Of a DNA stretch of 53,109 bases, positions 8,852 to 18,099 are shown piece by piece. A model generated the notes under the pieces. The model was not told the DNA's origin. It was given only the letters and a program-made list of their open reading frames with translations, and searched no databases. Every line of letters begins with the position of its first letter. Position 1 is the stretch's first letter. Location: positions 1 to 53,109 of the forward strand of contig CALVYD010000010.1 in the NCBI GenBank assembly GCA_944371995.1, in the 5' to 3' direction. This DNA comes from an uncultured Bacilli bacterium. GTDB lineage: Bacteria > Bacillota_I > Bacilli_A > RF39 > UBA660. The position numbers and the translations under genes are program-made.

Positions 8852-9904
8852 TTATAGTACTTTACATACCTTTTCTTGAATTTGATCTAATCCTGTTTTT
8901 TCTGTTTCTACGATTGATAGTACTTCTGTATTTTCAAAAATATTGTTCATATCTTCAGATAAATCTTCTTGATTACTAGAAAAAGTAAACTCATAATATT
9001 TTCCTTCTTCTATATTGTTATTTATTTCTCTTGGTATCGTTACTGTTTCTGCTCCTTCTTTTTGAAATTCAGTTAATGTTACATGTAAATACTCTTCATC
9101 ATTACTTTCTATTATTTTTTCAACTCGATATGTTTTAGTAAACTGACAACTATCTTCTATTATTATAGAACTTATAAAATCATATATTTCGTCTTCTGTA
9201 AAATTATTAAAGCTTATGATATATTTTTTGTCATTAATTAGTAAGGCTACTTCTTGTACCGTATCATTTACATTTAAAATATACCCTGTATAGTCGCCAG
9301 TTATTTCTGTTATACTTTTTATTTTTGGCATGGCAATCGTTGTTAGGTAGTGTAATTCATATCTTCCTTTTATATCATTAATATTATCAAATAAAGATAT
9401 TTTTTTCGCATAATCTTTTCCCAAAAAATCTAATAATTCTATGTCACTTGTTATGTTGTTTTTTTCTAGATATGCTTTTCTTTTTTCGGCACTTTCTATA
9501 TCTTTAGGAAGTTCTTCATCAGAGTCCATAGAGCCATAAATTGTTACTTGATTATTTGTAAACATTGATACAAAAGTCTCCATAGTACTAATACTAATCA
9601 ATTTCTTTTCCGCTTCATTTTTATATTGCATGATAGGATAGGTACTATCTATTTCTTCTTTTGTATATCCTTCAACAATATTTTTAAATTTAATATTTTG
9701 AAAATTTGTATATTCTTCTTCTGATAATTGTTGATTATTTATTGCTACTGTTTCTTTATTGTTAAAACTTTCTATTATTTCTTGGTAAGTATTCCCAAGA
9801 GATGCGACGTTATATTTATTTAAAATATATGTTTTATAACCAATATAACCTGCTACTATTAAAATTATTACTATACTTATTATTGCCACTACTTTTTTTA
9901 TCAT
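8852..9904 (-). CDS. hypothetical membrane-anchored extracytoplasmic protein
   Basis: A 350-aa protein with ATG 9904 behind GGGTGAG. Residues 4-23 form one strongly hydrophobic segment after two Lys, so the remainder is expected outside the membrane. The exported part is rich in Glu, Asn, Ile and Ser with no Cys cluster or enzyme motif that I recognise; the last residues contain one Cys. It is bounded by terminators and has no operon partners. Function unknown. Confidence 0.7.
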   Translation of the reverse strand: MIKKVVAIISIVIILIVAGYIGYKTYILNKYNVASLGNTYQEIIESFNNKETVAINNQQLSEEEYTNFQNIKFKNIVEGYTKEEIDSTYPIMQYKNEAEKKLISISTMETFVSMFTNNQVTIYGSMDSDEELPKDIESAEKRKAYLEKNNITSDIELLDFLGKDYAKKISLFDNINDIKGRYELHYLTTIAMPKIKSITEITGDYTGYILNVNDTVQEVALLINDKKYIISFNNFTEDEIYDFISSIIIEDSCQFTKTYRVEKIIESNDEEYLHVTLTEFQKEGAETVTIPREINNNIEEGKYYEFTFSSNQEDLSEDMNNIFENTEVLSIVETEKTGLDQIQEKVCKVL

Positions 9905-10118
9905 ATTATTCTCACCCTACTCAAACTCTATCTTTTCTATATTGTAACATGGATACTATTTAAATCAATATATTTTTATTTCATTTTGTGATTATTCTTT
10001 TCACATTTTTATTTGATTTCATAAATAAAATATTAAACCTTATTCATAAGTGTTTAGATTATAATTAATGTATATTTAAAGCAATTTCTGTAAGAAAAGT
10101 ATATAGTTTTTGTAGATT

Positions 10119-11402
10119 TTAATATCTATATTGAAAATTTATAGTACTTCCTATTCTTTTTACTATTCTTTTTGGTTGGTCTTTTACTATTGTTCCAAGT
10201 GGTAGGCTGTATAAATCCTTTTTAATACTATAATGGGTCATTGAATTGGCTAAGTACACTCTTTTGTCATTATGTCCTACTACTATTGATTCCTTGGTAA
10301 AGGAATAATCCATTGTGTTTTCTAATACTTCATAATTAGATTTTTGTATTGCTTCGCTTACTGTCATTAAGTGTCTTCTTTTTTCACTATTAGATAATTG
10401 TTCTAGTTCATGAGATGGTATTGCGTAAAAGTCTTCATAGCCAGATATTCCTTCTACATATATTTTTCTTTCTTTAATATAATTTATCGTTTTTTCTAAA
10501 TCTTCTTCTGTTTCTGTTGGAAATCCAGTCATTAATACAGTATCAATTATTTTTCCTTGCTCTTGTAACCTTCTTACAATATAATCATATTTTTCTAGAT
10601 TGTGTCCTCTATTCATAGCTTTTAATATTTTATCACTAGCACTTTCTAGTTGAAGTGATACTTGGACTACCTTTTTATTACTCGCTAATTCTTCTAATAG
10701 GTCTGGATACATATTTTGTGCTGTTATTTCGTTTACTATAATATATTTTAGTCTTTCTTCCTCACTTAATTCATGAATAAAGTTATGAAGTACTGGTTTT
10801 TTATAAATATCTATTCCATAGAGAGTTAGATTATCTCCAGATAATGAAATAATTTTAGTACCGTTTCTTATTTTTTCTTTTAAATAAGTTAGGGCATCTA
10901 GGTAACTTATTGACTCTACTTTCTTTGGATAGTAATGCGTTTTACAAAAACTACATTTATTGGTGCAGCCATCTTCTAACATGAACTGAATAAAGATATC
11001 TTCATTACAGATTTTCCTAGTAGCATGTTCTAAAGATAATTTTTTTGTTGTTCTTTTGTTTTCTTCATTAATATAGTTGGTTACTGGCACTACAAAATCT
11101 TTATTTTCTATAATTTTGATATCATTTCTGTTCTTTACAAAATCTAATTCTTTTACTAATCCTGCTAGGCAGCCTGTAATAATTAATGGAGATGTTTTCT
11201 TTTTATAGTACTGTAGACAATAACTTGTTTTTATGCATTCATCAATACTATAGCCAGTTCCTGCACAGGTAGTATAAACTAGTATATCTGCATTTTTATA
11301 GTCTGTTGTGATACTATGATTTTCTTTTTTTAGTCTTTCCCTTAAATTTTGTGTTAGGGCATCTTCTCTTACACATCCATCATTTAATATAAATACGTTC
11401 AT
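10119..11402 (-). CDS. divergent methylthiotransferase-like radical SAM protein
   Basis: A 427-aa protein with the MiaB/RimO/MtaB order. An N-terminal UPF0004 domain has three Cys (NDGCVRE, TTCAGTG, ITGCLAG), and a radical SAM domain has the CxxxCxxC motif in DGCTNKCSFC. A C-terminal stretch could be a degenerate TRAM domain. Two Fe-S clusters are therefore expected. The motif context (KCSFCKTHYYPKK) and low similarity to the usual C-x-Y-C-I-V-P pattern set it apart from housekeeping MiaB. It could be an unassigned paralogue acting on a tRNA or protein. Standalone gene with ATG 11402 behind GGAAGTG. Confidence 0.75.
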   Translation of the reverse strand: MNVFILNDGCVREDALTQNLRERLKKENHSITTDYKNADILVYTTCAGTGYSIDECIKTSYCLQYYKKKTSPLIITGCLAGLVKELDFVKNRNDIKIIENKDFVVPVTNYINEENKRTTKKLSLEHATRKICNEDIFIQFMLEDGCTNKCSFCKTHYYPKKVESISYLDALTYLKEKIRNGTKIISLSGDNLTLYGIDIYKKPVLHNFIHELSEEERLKYIIVNEITAQNMYPDLLEELASNKKVVQVSLQLESASDKILKAMNRGHNLEKYDYIVRRLQEQGKIIDTVLMTGFPTETEEDLEKTINYIKERKIYVEGISGYEDFYAIPSHELEQLSNSEKRRHLMTVSEAIQKSNYEVLENTMDYSFTKESIVVGHNDKRVYLANSMTHYSIKKDLYSLPLGTIVKDQPKRIVKRIGSTINFQYRY

Positions 11403-11452
11403 ATCTTCACTTCCAAATCGTTGTTACTATAACAAAAGTAAGTTTATTTTTC

Positions 11453-11483
11453 AAGTAAAAAATCCACAGATTTTGTGGATTTT
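11453..11483 (-). terminator. terminator of adhE
   Basis: The stem AAAATCCACA / TGTGGATTTT is followed on the minus strand by a T run. It touches the adhE stop codon. Confidence 0.8.
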
Positions 11484-14067
11484 ATAGATTTATTCCATAA
11501 TAAGCATCAACTAAAATTTTCTTTAACTCCGTAACTAATGGAAGTCTAGGATTGGATGTTGTACATTGATCTTCAAAAGCTCGATTTGCTAGTTCGTCTA
11601 TTTTACTCATATATGTTTCTTCATCGATTCCATATTCTTGGAATGATTTTGGTATACCAAGTTTTTCATTCATTCTATTTACCATAGCTATTAATTTATC
11701 TACACCATCTTCTATATCTTCCACTTCTAGACCAATCTTTTTAGCAAAAGTTGCATATTTTTCATCAGCAATATAATATTCATATTTTGGAAATGATACG
11801 AATTTAGTAGGAGTAGATGCATTATATCTAATCACATAAGGGAGTAATATGGCATTACATCTTCCGTGAGCAATGTGAAATTCTCCTCCTAATTTATGGG
11901 CTAGGGAATGATTGATTCCTAAGAAAGCATTTGTGAAAGCCATACCTGCAATACAACTTGCATTATGGACTTTTTCTCTTGCTTCTTTGTCATTACCATT
12001 TTCATAGGCTCTGATTAAATACTTGTGTACTAATTCTCCCGCTTTTTCGGCTAGTCCGTCTGTATAGTCACTTGCCATATTGGAAACATATGCTTCTATG
12101 GCATGAGTTAGTACGTCCATTCCAGTATCTGCTGTTAATACTTTTGGTAGTGTTAATACTAATTCCGGGTCAATGATTGCGACATCTGGTGTTAATTCAT
12201 AATCAGCAAAAGGATATTTTATATTATTGCCTTTATCTGTAATTACTGCAAAAGAAGTTACTTCACTACCAGTTCCTGAGGTTGTTGGAATAGCAACAAA
12301 TTTTGCTTTTAGACCAAGTTTAGGATATTTATAAGTTCTTTTTCTAATATCTAAGAACTTTAATTTTAGACCTTCTTTATCAACATCTGGATGTTCATAG
12401 AATAGCCACATTCCTTTGGCGGCATCAATGGCACTTCCACCGCCTAATGCAATAATTACATCTGGTGTAAATTGTCCCATGGCACTTACACCTCTATCGA
12501 TAGTATCAAAAGAAGGATCTGGTTCTACATCACTAAATATTTCAAAATGAATATGGTTATCATGTTTTTCTAATTGATAAATTACTTTATCTACGTAGCC
12601 TAACCTTACCATAGACTCATCTGTTACAATAAAGGCTTTGGTAATTTCTGGCATTTTTGATAAATACTGGATAGAGCCTCTTTCAAAATAAATTTTAGGA
12701 GGTACCTTAAACCATTGCATATTTACTTGTCTTTTAGCAACCCTTTTTAAGTTAATTAAGTTTACACTGGATACATTATCCGTAGTACTGTTTCCACCAA
12801 AAGTTCCACAGCCTAAAGTTAGAGATGGCATATTGGTATTATAGATATCTCCTATTGCACCATGAGTAGATGGCGAGTTTACAATGATTCTACCTACTTT
12901 TAACACATTTGAAAAATGGTTAATTGTGTCTTCATTTTCAGTATGAATTACTGCAGAGTGACCAAGGCCTCCAAATTCTACTAATTTTTCACTTAATTTG
13001 ATTCCTTCCTCTTCATCTTCTACAATATAATAAGTTAAGATAGGACTTAATTTTTCTTTTGAAAATGGATATTCTTTTCCTACACCATGTTCTCTTACTA
13101 CAATTACTTTTGTCTCTAGTGGAATGATAAAGCCTGCTTTTTCAGCAATATCACAAGGGTCTTTTCCTACCACTTCTGAATTTAAATCATAACCATCTTC
13201 TTCTTTTGTAAACATGTAGTTTTTTAATAATTCTTTTTCTTCTTCTGTTACAAAGTAACATTCGGCTTTTTTCATTAGTTCTTCAAATTCATGACTAATT
13301 TCTCTATCTACAATTACTGCTTGCTCACTGGCACAAATCATTCCATTATCAAACGATTTAGACATTACTAAATCATTTACACTTGTTTTTAATTTTGCAT
13401 CCTTATGAATATAACAAGGAACGTTTCCTGGTCCTACACCAAGTGCTGGTTTACCACAGGAATAAGCGCTTTTTACCATACCTTTTCCACCGGTTGCTAG
13501 AATTAGGCTTACGTCTTTATGATTCATTAGTGTCTTTGTTGCTTCTACTGATGGTTTATCAATCCATAAAATACAATCTTTTGGTGCTCCGGCTTTTACT
13601 GCTGCTTCTAATAGAATTTGAGCTGTTTTTACACTACAATTTTGAGCAGACGGATGAAATCCAAAGACAATAACATTTCTTGTTTTGGCAGCAATTAGTG
13701 ATTTAAAGCAAGTCGTTGAAGTAGGATTGGTTACTGGCGTTACTCCGGCAATAATTCCTATTGGTTCGGCAATTTCCATATATCCTTCTTCTTCATTATC
13801 TTGAATTATTCCTACTGTTTTATTATGTTTTATACTATGATAGATATATTCTGATGCAAAAATGTTTTTGGTAATTTTATCCTCGTAGATTCCACGTTTT
13901 GTTTCCTCTACTGCAAGGCGAGCTAGCATCATATGGTTTTCTAACACTGCCATTGCCATTTGTTTTACAATTCTATCTACATCTTCTTGTGTTAATTTAC
14001 TATATTCTTGTTGAGCAATCTTCGCACGTTGCATCAATTCATCTATCATTACTTGTGTTTCATTCAT
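11482..14067 (-). CDS. adhE: bifunctional acetaldehyde-CoA / alcohol dehydrogenase
   Basis: An 861-aa protein of normal AdhE length, with ATG 14067 behind AGGGAGAG. The N-terminal aldehyde dehydrogenase domain converts acetyl-CoA to acetaldehyde and has its catalytic Cys near residue 245 in NGMICASEQ. A linker leads to an iron-dependent alcohol dehydrogenase domain (about residues 450-861) with GGGSAIDAAK, the D-x-x-x-H-x-x-E metal motif in DVLTHAIEAY, and the His ligands in NHSLAHKLGG and HIAHGRCNA. AdhE reduces acetyl-CoA to ethanol and regenerates NAD+, so fermentative metabolism is implied. It stands alone with its own terminator. Confidence 0.97.
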   Translation of the reverse strand: MNETQVMIDELMQRAKIAQQEYSKLTQEDVDRIVKQMAMAVLENHMMLARLAVEETKRGIYEDKITKNIFASEYIYHSIKHNKTVGIIQDNEEEGYMEIAEPIGIIAGVTPVTNPTSTTCFKSLIAAKTRNVIVFGFHPSAQNCSVKTAQILLEAAVKAGAPKDCILWIDKPSVEATKTLMNHKDVSLILATGGKGMVKSAYSCGKPALGVGPGNVPCYIHKDAKLKTSVNDLVMSKSFDNGMICASEQAVIVDREISHEFEELMKKAECYFVTEEEKELLKNYMFTKEEDGYDLNSEVVGKDPCDIAEKAGFIIPLETKVIVVREHGVGKEYPFSKEKLSPILTYYIVEDEEEGIKLSEKLVEFGGLGHSAVIHTENEDTINHFSNVLKVGRIIVNSPSTHGAIGDIYNTNMPSLTLGCGTFGGNSTTDNVSSVNLINLKRVAKRQVNMQWFKVPPKIYFERGSIQYLSKMPEITKAFIVTDESMVRLGYVDKVIYQLEKHDNHIHFEIFSDVEPDPSFDTIDRGVSAMGQFTPDVIIALGGGSAIDAAKGMWLFYEHPDVDKEGLKLKFLDIRKRTYKYPKLGLKAKFVAIPTTSGTGSEVTSFAVITDKGNNIKYPFADYELTPDVAIIDPELVLTLPKVLTADTGMDVLTHAIEAYVSNMASDYTDGLAEKAGELVHKYLIRAYENGNDKEAREKVHNASCIAGMAFTNAFLGINHSLAHKLGGEFHIAHGRCNAILLPYVIRYNASTPTKFVSFPKYEYYIADEKYATFAKKIGLEVEDIEDGVDKLIAMVNRMNEKLGIPKSFQEYGIDEETYMSKIDELANRAFEDQCTTSNPRLPLVTELKKILVDAYYGINL

Positions 14068-14196
14068 AGCCAACTCTCCCTATTTTATGTTATTGTATCA
14101 TATATTTTTTTCTATTCAAAGAAAAATAACCTTTTTTAAGGGTTATTATGGATATTTTTCGCTTTTTTTGTCTTTTTTCAGAAATATATTTTTTGG

Positions 14197-14232
14197 ATAT
14201 TAATTGCCTATATATTAATTGCCTATATATTA
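14197..14232. repeat. short tandem repeat, 15-bp unit, 2.4 copies
   Basis: The unit ATATTAATTGCCTAT occurs twice exactly and is followed by ATATTA. It lies upstream of adhE, at the 3' side of a decayed coding remnant. Confidence 0.85.
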
Positions 14233-14560
14233 TTAAAGTTTTCTATATCGGTTTCTAAATCATAAAATGATAACCCTTCTGTTGGAGTTTTCTTATTAAT
14301 TCTATTTTCTCTTCATTTAAGCTTAACTCATTTGCAATTATTATAGGATAAGTACTTTTATTTGTTATTCTCATACATCCAATCGATTACTTAAAGAATA
14401 ATAGAGTCATTGTCTTCATATTCTGCTGAGAGTTTAAATTTTCTATAAAACCTGATATATTTTTTCTTTTAAACATTCTTTTTTTAAAATTCTCTTATCC
14501 AGGCATAGTTTCCTTGTATCAGTTAATTATCCAGTTTTACAATTGCTGCTAACATATTTA
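14215..14560 (-). pseudogene. decayed coding remnant upstream of adhE
   Basis: The 500 bp between adhE and the cold-shock-like gene contains no intact gene. On the minus strand a patchwork of protein-like stretches in different frames can be read. Examples are AEYEDNDSII near 14420 and TEGLSFYDLETDIENFNN near 14235-14290, separated by several stops. A 38-codon ORF beginning near 14375 has no good ribosome site. This looks like an old gene in decay; family not recognised. Confidence 0.3.
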
Positions 14561-14571
14561 TCTTTCCCTTT

Positions 14572-14811
14572 TTATGTATCTATCTTTTGATTATTTGTAA
14601 TATGTATTTTTTGTAATACTTTAATATTTTTGGCACGTTTTATATTATAGGGACGATGTTCTACTCTGAACTCTACTATGTCTCCTTTTCCTATACTGGC
14701 TGTGGATTTTGAATTACTAAAATCTGATATATGGAAGTTAAACTCCTCTTTTTCTTCTGTAATTAACCCGAAGCGACCATCAAACTCTATGATTTGACCA
14801 ATTTTTTTCAT
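14572..14811 (-). CDS. small cold-shock-domain-like protein
   Basis: A 79-aa protein. The opening KKIGQIIEFDGRFGLITEE and the later IGKGDIVEFRVEHRP resemble an OB-fold nucleic-acid-binding CSD, with FGLI in place of the usual FGFI RNP1-like core. The start codon overlaps the stop of the 767-aa gene (ATGA), so the pair is translationally coupled. It is probably an RNA/DNA-binding partner or regulator of that protein, which is an inference from the coupling. Confidence 0.6.
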   Translation of the reverse strand: MKKIGQIIEFDGRFGLITEEKEEFNFHISDFSNSKSTASIGKGDIVEFRVEHRPYNIKRAKNIKVLQKIHITNNQKIDT

Positions 14812-17111
14812 TTTTTACCACCTCTATTAATATTTATTTCTAATTCTGCTGAATTTTCATTTAGCATTTCTAAAGTTTGCAATTTTGTCTTTAATAGAGA
14901 AATTTCATTTCGTTGTGACTTTTGCTCTGTTGGTAATATTACTTCTTCTACAATTATTCCATCTTTTAGGGCAATATACCAATCCTGTCCTTTAAAGACT
15001 TCATCATAGTTTTCTTTATTTACTTCCTCAAAATTTCTTGACTTTTCTTCTTTTTCTTCATTGTCTTTTGTTAGTAGTATGTCTAAAGCTTTTATTCTAG
15101 TTAATTCATCCGATGTTATTTCATCTTTACTTTTTACATCATCTCTTTTTACTTGATAAATTATTGGCATAGGTATTGTTGAATCGATTTCTACTGGCTT
15201 ACTTGGATTCTTACTTCCTATTAAATATGCCGCTTCTTCTAAATCTGCATGAGGGAAAGGATCAGATAAATAGTTATCTTCTACTAGAGAATAGAAATCA
15301 TTTAAATTTACATATGTTACTGCGAAAACGTATTCTAGAGTATCATTTGCTTTTGTTGCTTTTTCTAACATTTGATTGGCAATTTTTGATAGTAATTCAG
15401 GTTGATATAGATAATCTGCAATCCCTTCTTGATCATGAATTGGAGCAAAAACTACATAATTTCCTTTACGGAAACATAAACTTCTCGCGATAAATTCATC
15501 AGTTTGTTTATTTTTTATCATAAGGACATCTGCTGTATGGCCGATTAAGGCTGTATAATAAGCCTCTTTGCCATCTCCTTCTGGTCCAATGCAACTCATA
15601 TTACAATTTTTACCAATAAGCAATCTATCTCTATCCGAATCATGTGCTGTCTCATAATAATAATTTAGAAATTCTCCTTCTACTGGAGGAATAGTTGTAT
15701 TTTCTCTTTTTAGCATTTTTATATATGTTTCTAAGTATTTTTGTGGATTTCTACTTGTTTCTCTATCTACCATAATTCCTTCTATTATATCTTTCCCTAA
15801 AGCGCCTATTGTAATATCATCTGCACCATCAAAAGCTTCTGCTATTTCTAGCATATTGTATAATTTCGGCATAGCTTCTTCTATAGTTTCTTCCTTAATT
15901 AGCTGATCTTTCTTCATTTGATGTAGTAACCTTGGATAGTTTCTTAACAAGCTAGTCATTACACCGGTGCTAAATTCATCAAAATAATTCACTAAAGGTA
16001 GTAGTCTTTTTAAATCATAGGGAATCTGTCCATGCACTAAAATATCTCTAGCTTCTTCTTCGGTTAGACTGCCAACAATTTTTACTATGTTTTGATATGT
16101 TTGCTCCTGCGTTCCTATTTTATAGTTATTATAATTGTATCCTAAACGAATAGATGGTAGATCCTTTTTTTCTAGTGAAACTCGGTCTAAGAATTTTGCT
16201 TTTTCTTGACTATATTTATTTAGAATCACTGATTTTATTTCTGATTTAATATATGGTAAGACTTCGTGCAGAGTTTCTTCTGATAATCTACCCGTTACAA
16301 ATAATTCATTTATTTGATGAAGTTGGTCTTTACTAATTATAATCTGTTCTTTTCTTAATTTCTTTAAAGAATTTAGATAAGAATCATATTCAGATAATGA
16401 ATCTAGTAGTTCTTCTTTCGTTGTACCTAATTTTTCATATTCATTGTTCGCAAAAAGTGCATCTATTTTTTTCAATTTTGCTCCTCTTATTATTCCTTCT
16501 TTCGTTTTTTCAGTGAGAGGAAGCATCTCTGTTAGATGATTAATTGTCTTAGCTTTTTCTCGTTGATGATAGAAGTTATATTGCGTGTTTAATATTTGAT
16601 TATAGAATTCACTTGTATTCTCAGGTAATAAAGCACGACCATTCTCTTGGTATGTTCGGTATAGTTTTTTTAAACCTTCTAAACACATCTTATAGTATTT
16701 AATATCATTAATTTTATAATTTAGTACTCCTGCCATATTTTTTAAATAATATTCTTCTTTATTTTCATCTATCTTTGATAGCTTTGAAAACTCTTTTGAT
16801 ATATACCGATTTAGCTGATCTGCACTTTTAAATCTAAAGTTATGCTTTTCTTCTTTATATTTTAATCTAATAATTCCATCCATTACTTTATCTAGAGTTA
16901 AATATAATTGTTCTTGGATATCAGGATTATCTTCATCAAACTTATATAAAAGATTTTTTATTAATTCAACCGCCGTTGTTCCTTGTAGATGATTAGGGCT
17001 ATTTGAATAGAAAACTGGTAGGTATTGTACAAAATCAATGTTTCCTTGTCTTATATATTGTAATATAAATTGTTGCTCTTCTGGAGTAAGTATTTCTTTA
17101 TTTTCTTCCAT
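14808..17111 (-). CDS. large hypothetical protein, operon partner of the CSD-like gene
   Basis: A 767-aa soluble protein with ATG 17111 behind GTGAGGAC. No signal peptide, membrane segment or known catalytic motif was recognised. It is mostly helical and charged up to about residue 480. A more globular region follows (about 480-640) with GKNCNMSCIGPEGDGKEAYY and YVVFAPIHDQEG. The C-terminal tail (about 700-767) looks coiled-coil. GPEGDGKE resembles a glycine loop but lacks the Walker GKS/T, so I do not call it an NTPase. Function unknown. Confidence 0.65.
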   Translation of the reverse strand: MEENKEILTPEEQQFILQYIRQGNIDFVQYLPVFYSNSPNHLQGTTAVELIKNLLYKFDEDNPDIQEQLYLTLDKVMDGIIRLKYKEEKHNFRFKSADQLNRYISKEFSKLSKIDENKEEYYLKNMAGVLNYKINDIKYYKMCLEGLKKLYRTYQENGRALLPENTSEFYNQILNTQYNFYHQREKAKTINHLTEMLPLTEKTKEGIIRGAKLKKIDALFANNEYEKLGTTKEELLDSLSEYDSYLNSLKKLRKEQIIISKDQLHQINELFVTGRLSEETLHEVLPYIKSEIKSVILNKYSQEKAKFLDRVSLEKKDLPSIRLGYNYNNYKIGTQEQTYQNIVKIVGSLTEEEARDILVHGQIPYDLKRLLPLVNYFDEFSTGVMTSLLRNYPRLLHQMKKDQLIKEETIEEAMPKLYNMLEIAEAFDGADDITIGALGKDIIEGIMVDRETSRNPQKYLETYIKMLKRENTTIPPVEGEFLNYYYETAHDSDRDRLLIGKNCNMSCIGPEGDGKEAYYTALIGHTADVLMIKNKQTDEFIARSLCFRKGNYVVFAPIHDQEGIADYLYQPELLSKIANQMLEKATKANDTLEYVFAVTYVNLNDFYSLVEDNYLSDPFPHADLEEAAYLIGSKNPSKPVEIDSTIPMPIIYQVKRDDVKSKDEITSDELTRIKALDILLTKDNEEKEEKSRNFEEVNKENYDEVFKGQDWYIALKDGIIVEEVILPTEQKSQRNEISLLKTKLQTLEMLNENSAELEININRGGKK

Positions 17112-17235
17112 ATTGTCCTCACTTTGATTTATTATGATCTAAATTATCCTTTTTACACTCTTATTTTATCACGTTTCTGTGATATTTGAAAGAAACATTT
17201 CTTTGCGTTATAATATTATTGTTCGAGGTGATGCT

Positions 17236-18066
17236 ATGAAGATATGCCCTTTATGTCATACTGAAAATGAGGAAGATGCTGTTTACTGTAAAAAATGTGC
17301 TCATCCTTTTTATGAGGAATCTAATGCTAATAACGCAACCAAAGCAAATAAACATAAAGTTAAAAAGCAAACAAAAGTAAAAACTAAAACTAAATATAAA
17401 ACAAAGGTACAAAAACAAAAGCCTTCTAAAGAAAAGCAAAAATCTGGATTCTTTTCTAAGTTTTTAGTATTTGTGTTACTGATTTTAGTGATTGGTCTTG
17501 CCTTTGTTCTTGGCTTGTTTATTTATCATTATTATGAGGAGAACAATATCAAAGTTCCTAATGTTGTTGGATACTCTTATGATGAAGCTGTTAGTATTCT
17601 TAGTAATGCCAAGTTAAGTTACCAGCAAAAAACTGTTTTAACTACGGAAGAAGACGAAGTTGATATTGTTATCAAACAAAGTAAGCGAGCTGGAAGTAAA
17701 ACGCATGAAAATGCTGTTATCACTTTAACTGTTGGTGTTTTAGATACAAGAGTAGAAGTTCCCGATGTTTCTGGTTTAACTTTGGAAGAAGCCGTAGAGT
17801 CTTTGAATTCTTTAAATATTTCCTATCAAGTAGTTTATCAGGAAGATGACGGAGAAGAAAATATAGTATTAAAACAAAGCATACGTTCTGGAAAAGTGAT
17901 TGATAATACAAAAAGTATCACTTTAACAGTTTCACAGAAAGAAAAAAATTTACCTAATAATGAAAATATTTCTGATGATGACACTAATAATAGTTCCCTT
18001 ACTAATGACAATACCGCCATTGATAATAATTCTAATAATAGTACTGATATAGAAATAAGCGAATAA
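17236..18066 (+). CDS. zinc-ribbon, single-TM protein with two PASTA domains
   Basis: A 276-aa protein. ATG 17236 is chosen over an upstream in-frame ATG (17179) because GAGGTG precedes it. The first 25 residues form a zinc ribbon (CPLC...CKKC). A Lys-rich linker and one membrane span follow (about residues 75-100). Two extracellular PASTA repeats begin VPNVVGYSYDEAVSIL and VPDVSGLTLEEAVESL. The tail is Asn/Ser/Asp-rich. PASTA domains bind muropeptides or lipid II in PknB kinases and PBPs. Here the kinase is replaced by a zinc ribbon, suggesting a non-catalytic cell-wall sensor or scaffold. Confidence 0.8.
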   Translation: MKICPLCHTENEEDAVYCKKCAHPFYEESNANNATKANKHKVKKQTKVKTKTKYKTKVQKQKPSKEKQKSGFFSKFLVFVLLILVIGLAFVLGLFIYHYYEENNIKVPNVVGYSYDEAVSILSNAKLSYQQKTVLTTEEDEVDIVIKQSKRAGSKTHENAVITLTVGVLDTRVEVPDVSGLTLEEAVESLNSLNISYQVVYQEDDGEENIVLKQSIRSGKVIDNTKSITLTVSQKEKNLPNNENISDDDTNNSSLTNDNTAIDNNSNNSTDIEISE

Positions 18067-18099
18067 CTAGTAAAAATTACTTACCAAATCATAAACTAA

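Noticed and set aside
14808..17111. A P-loop NTPase in the 767-aa protein because of GPEGDGKE.
   Set aside because: The motif lacks the GK[ST] of Walker A and no Walker B follows, so NTP binding cannot be supported.
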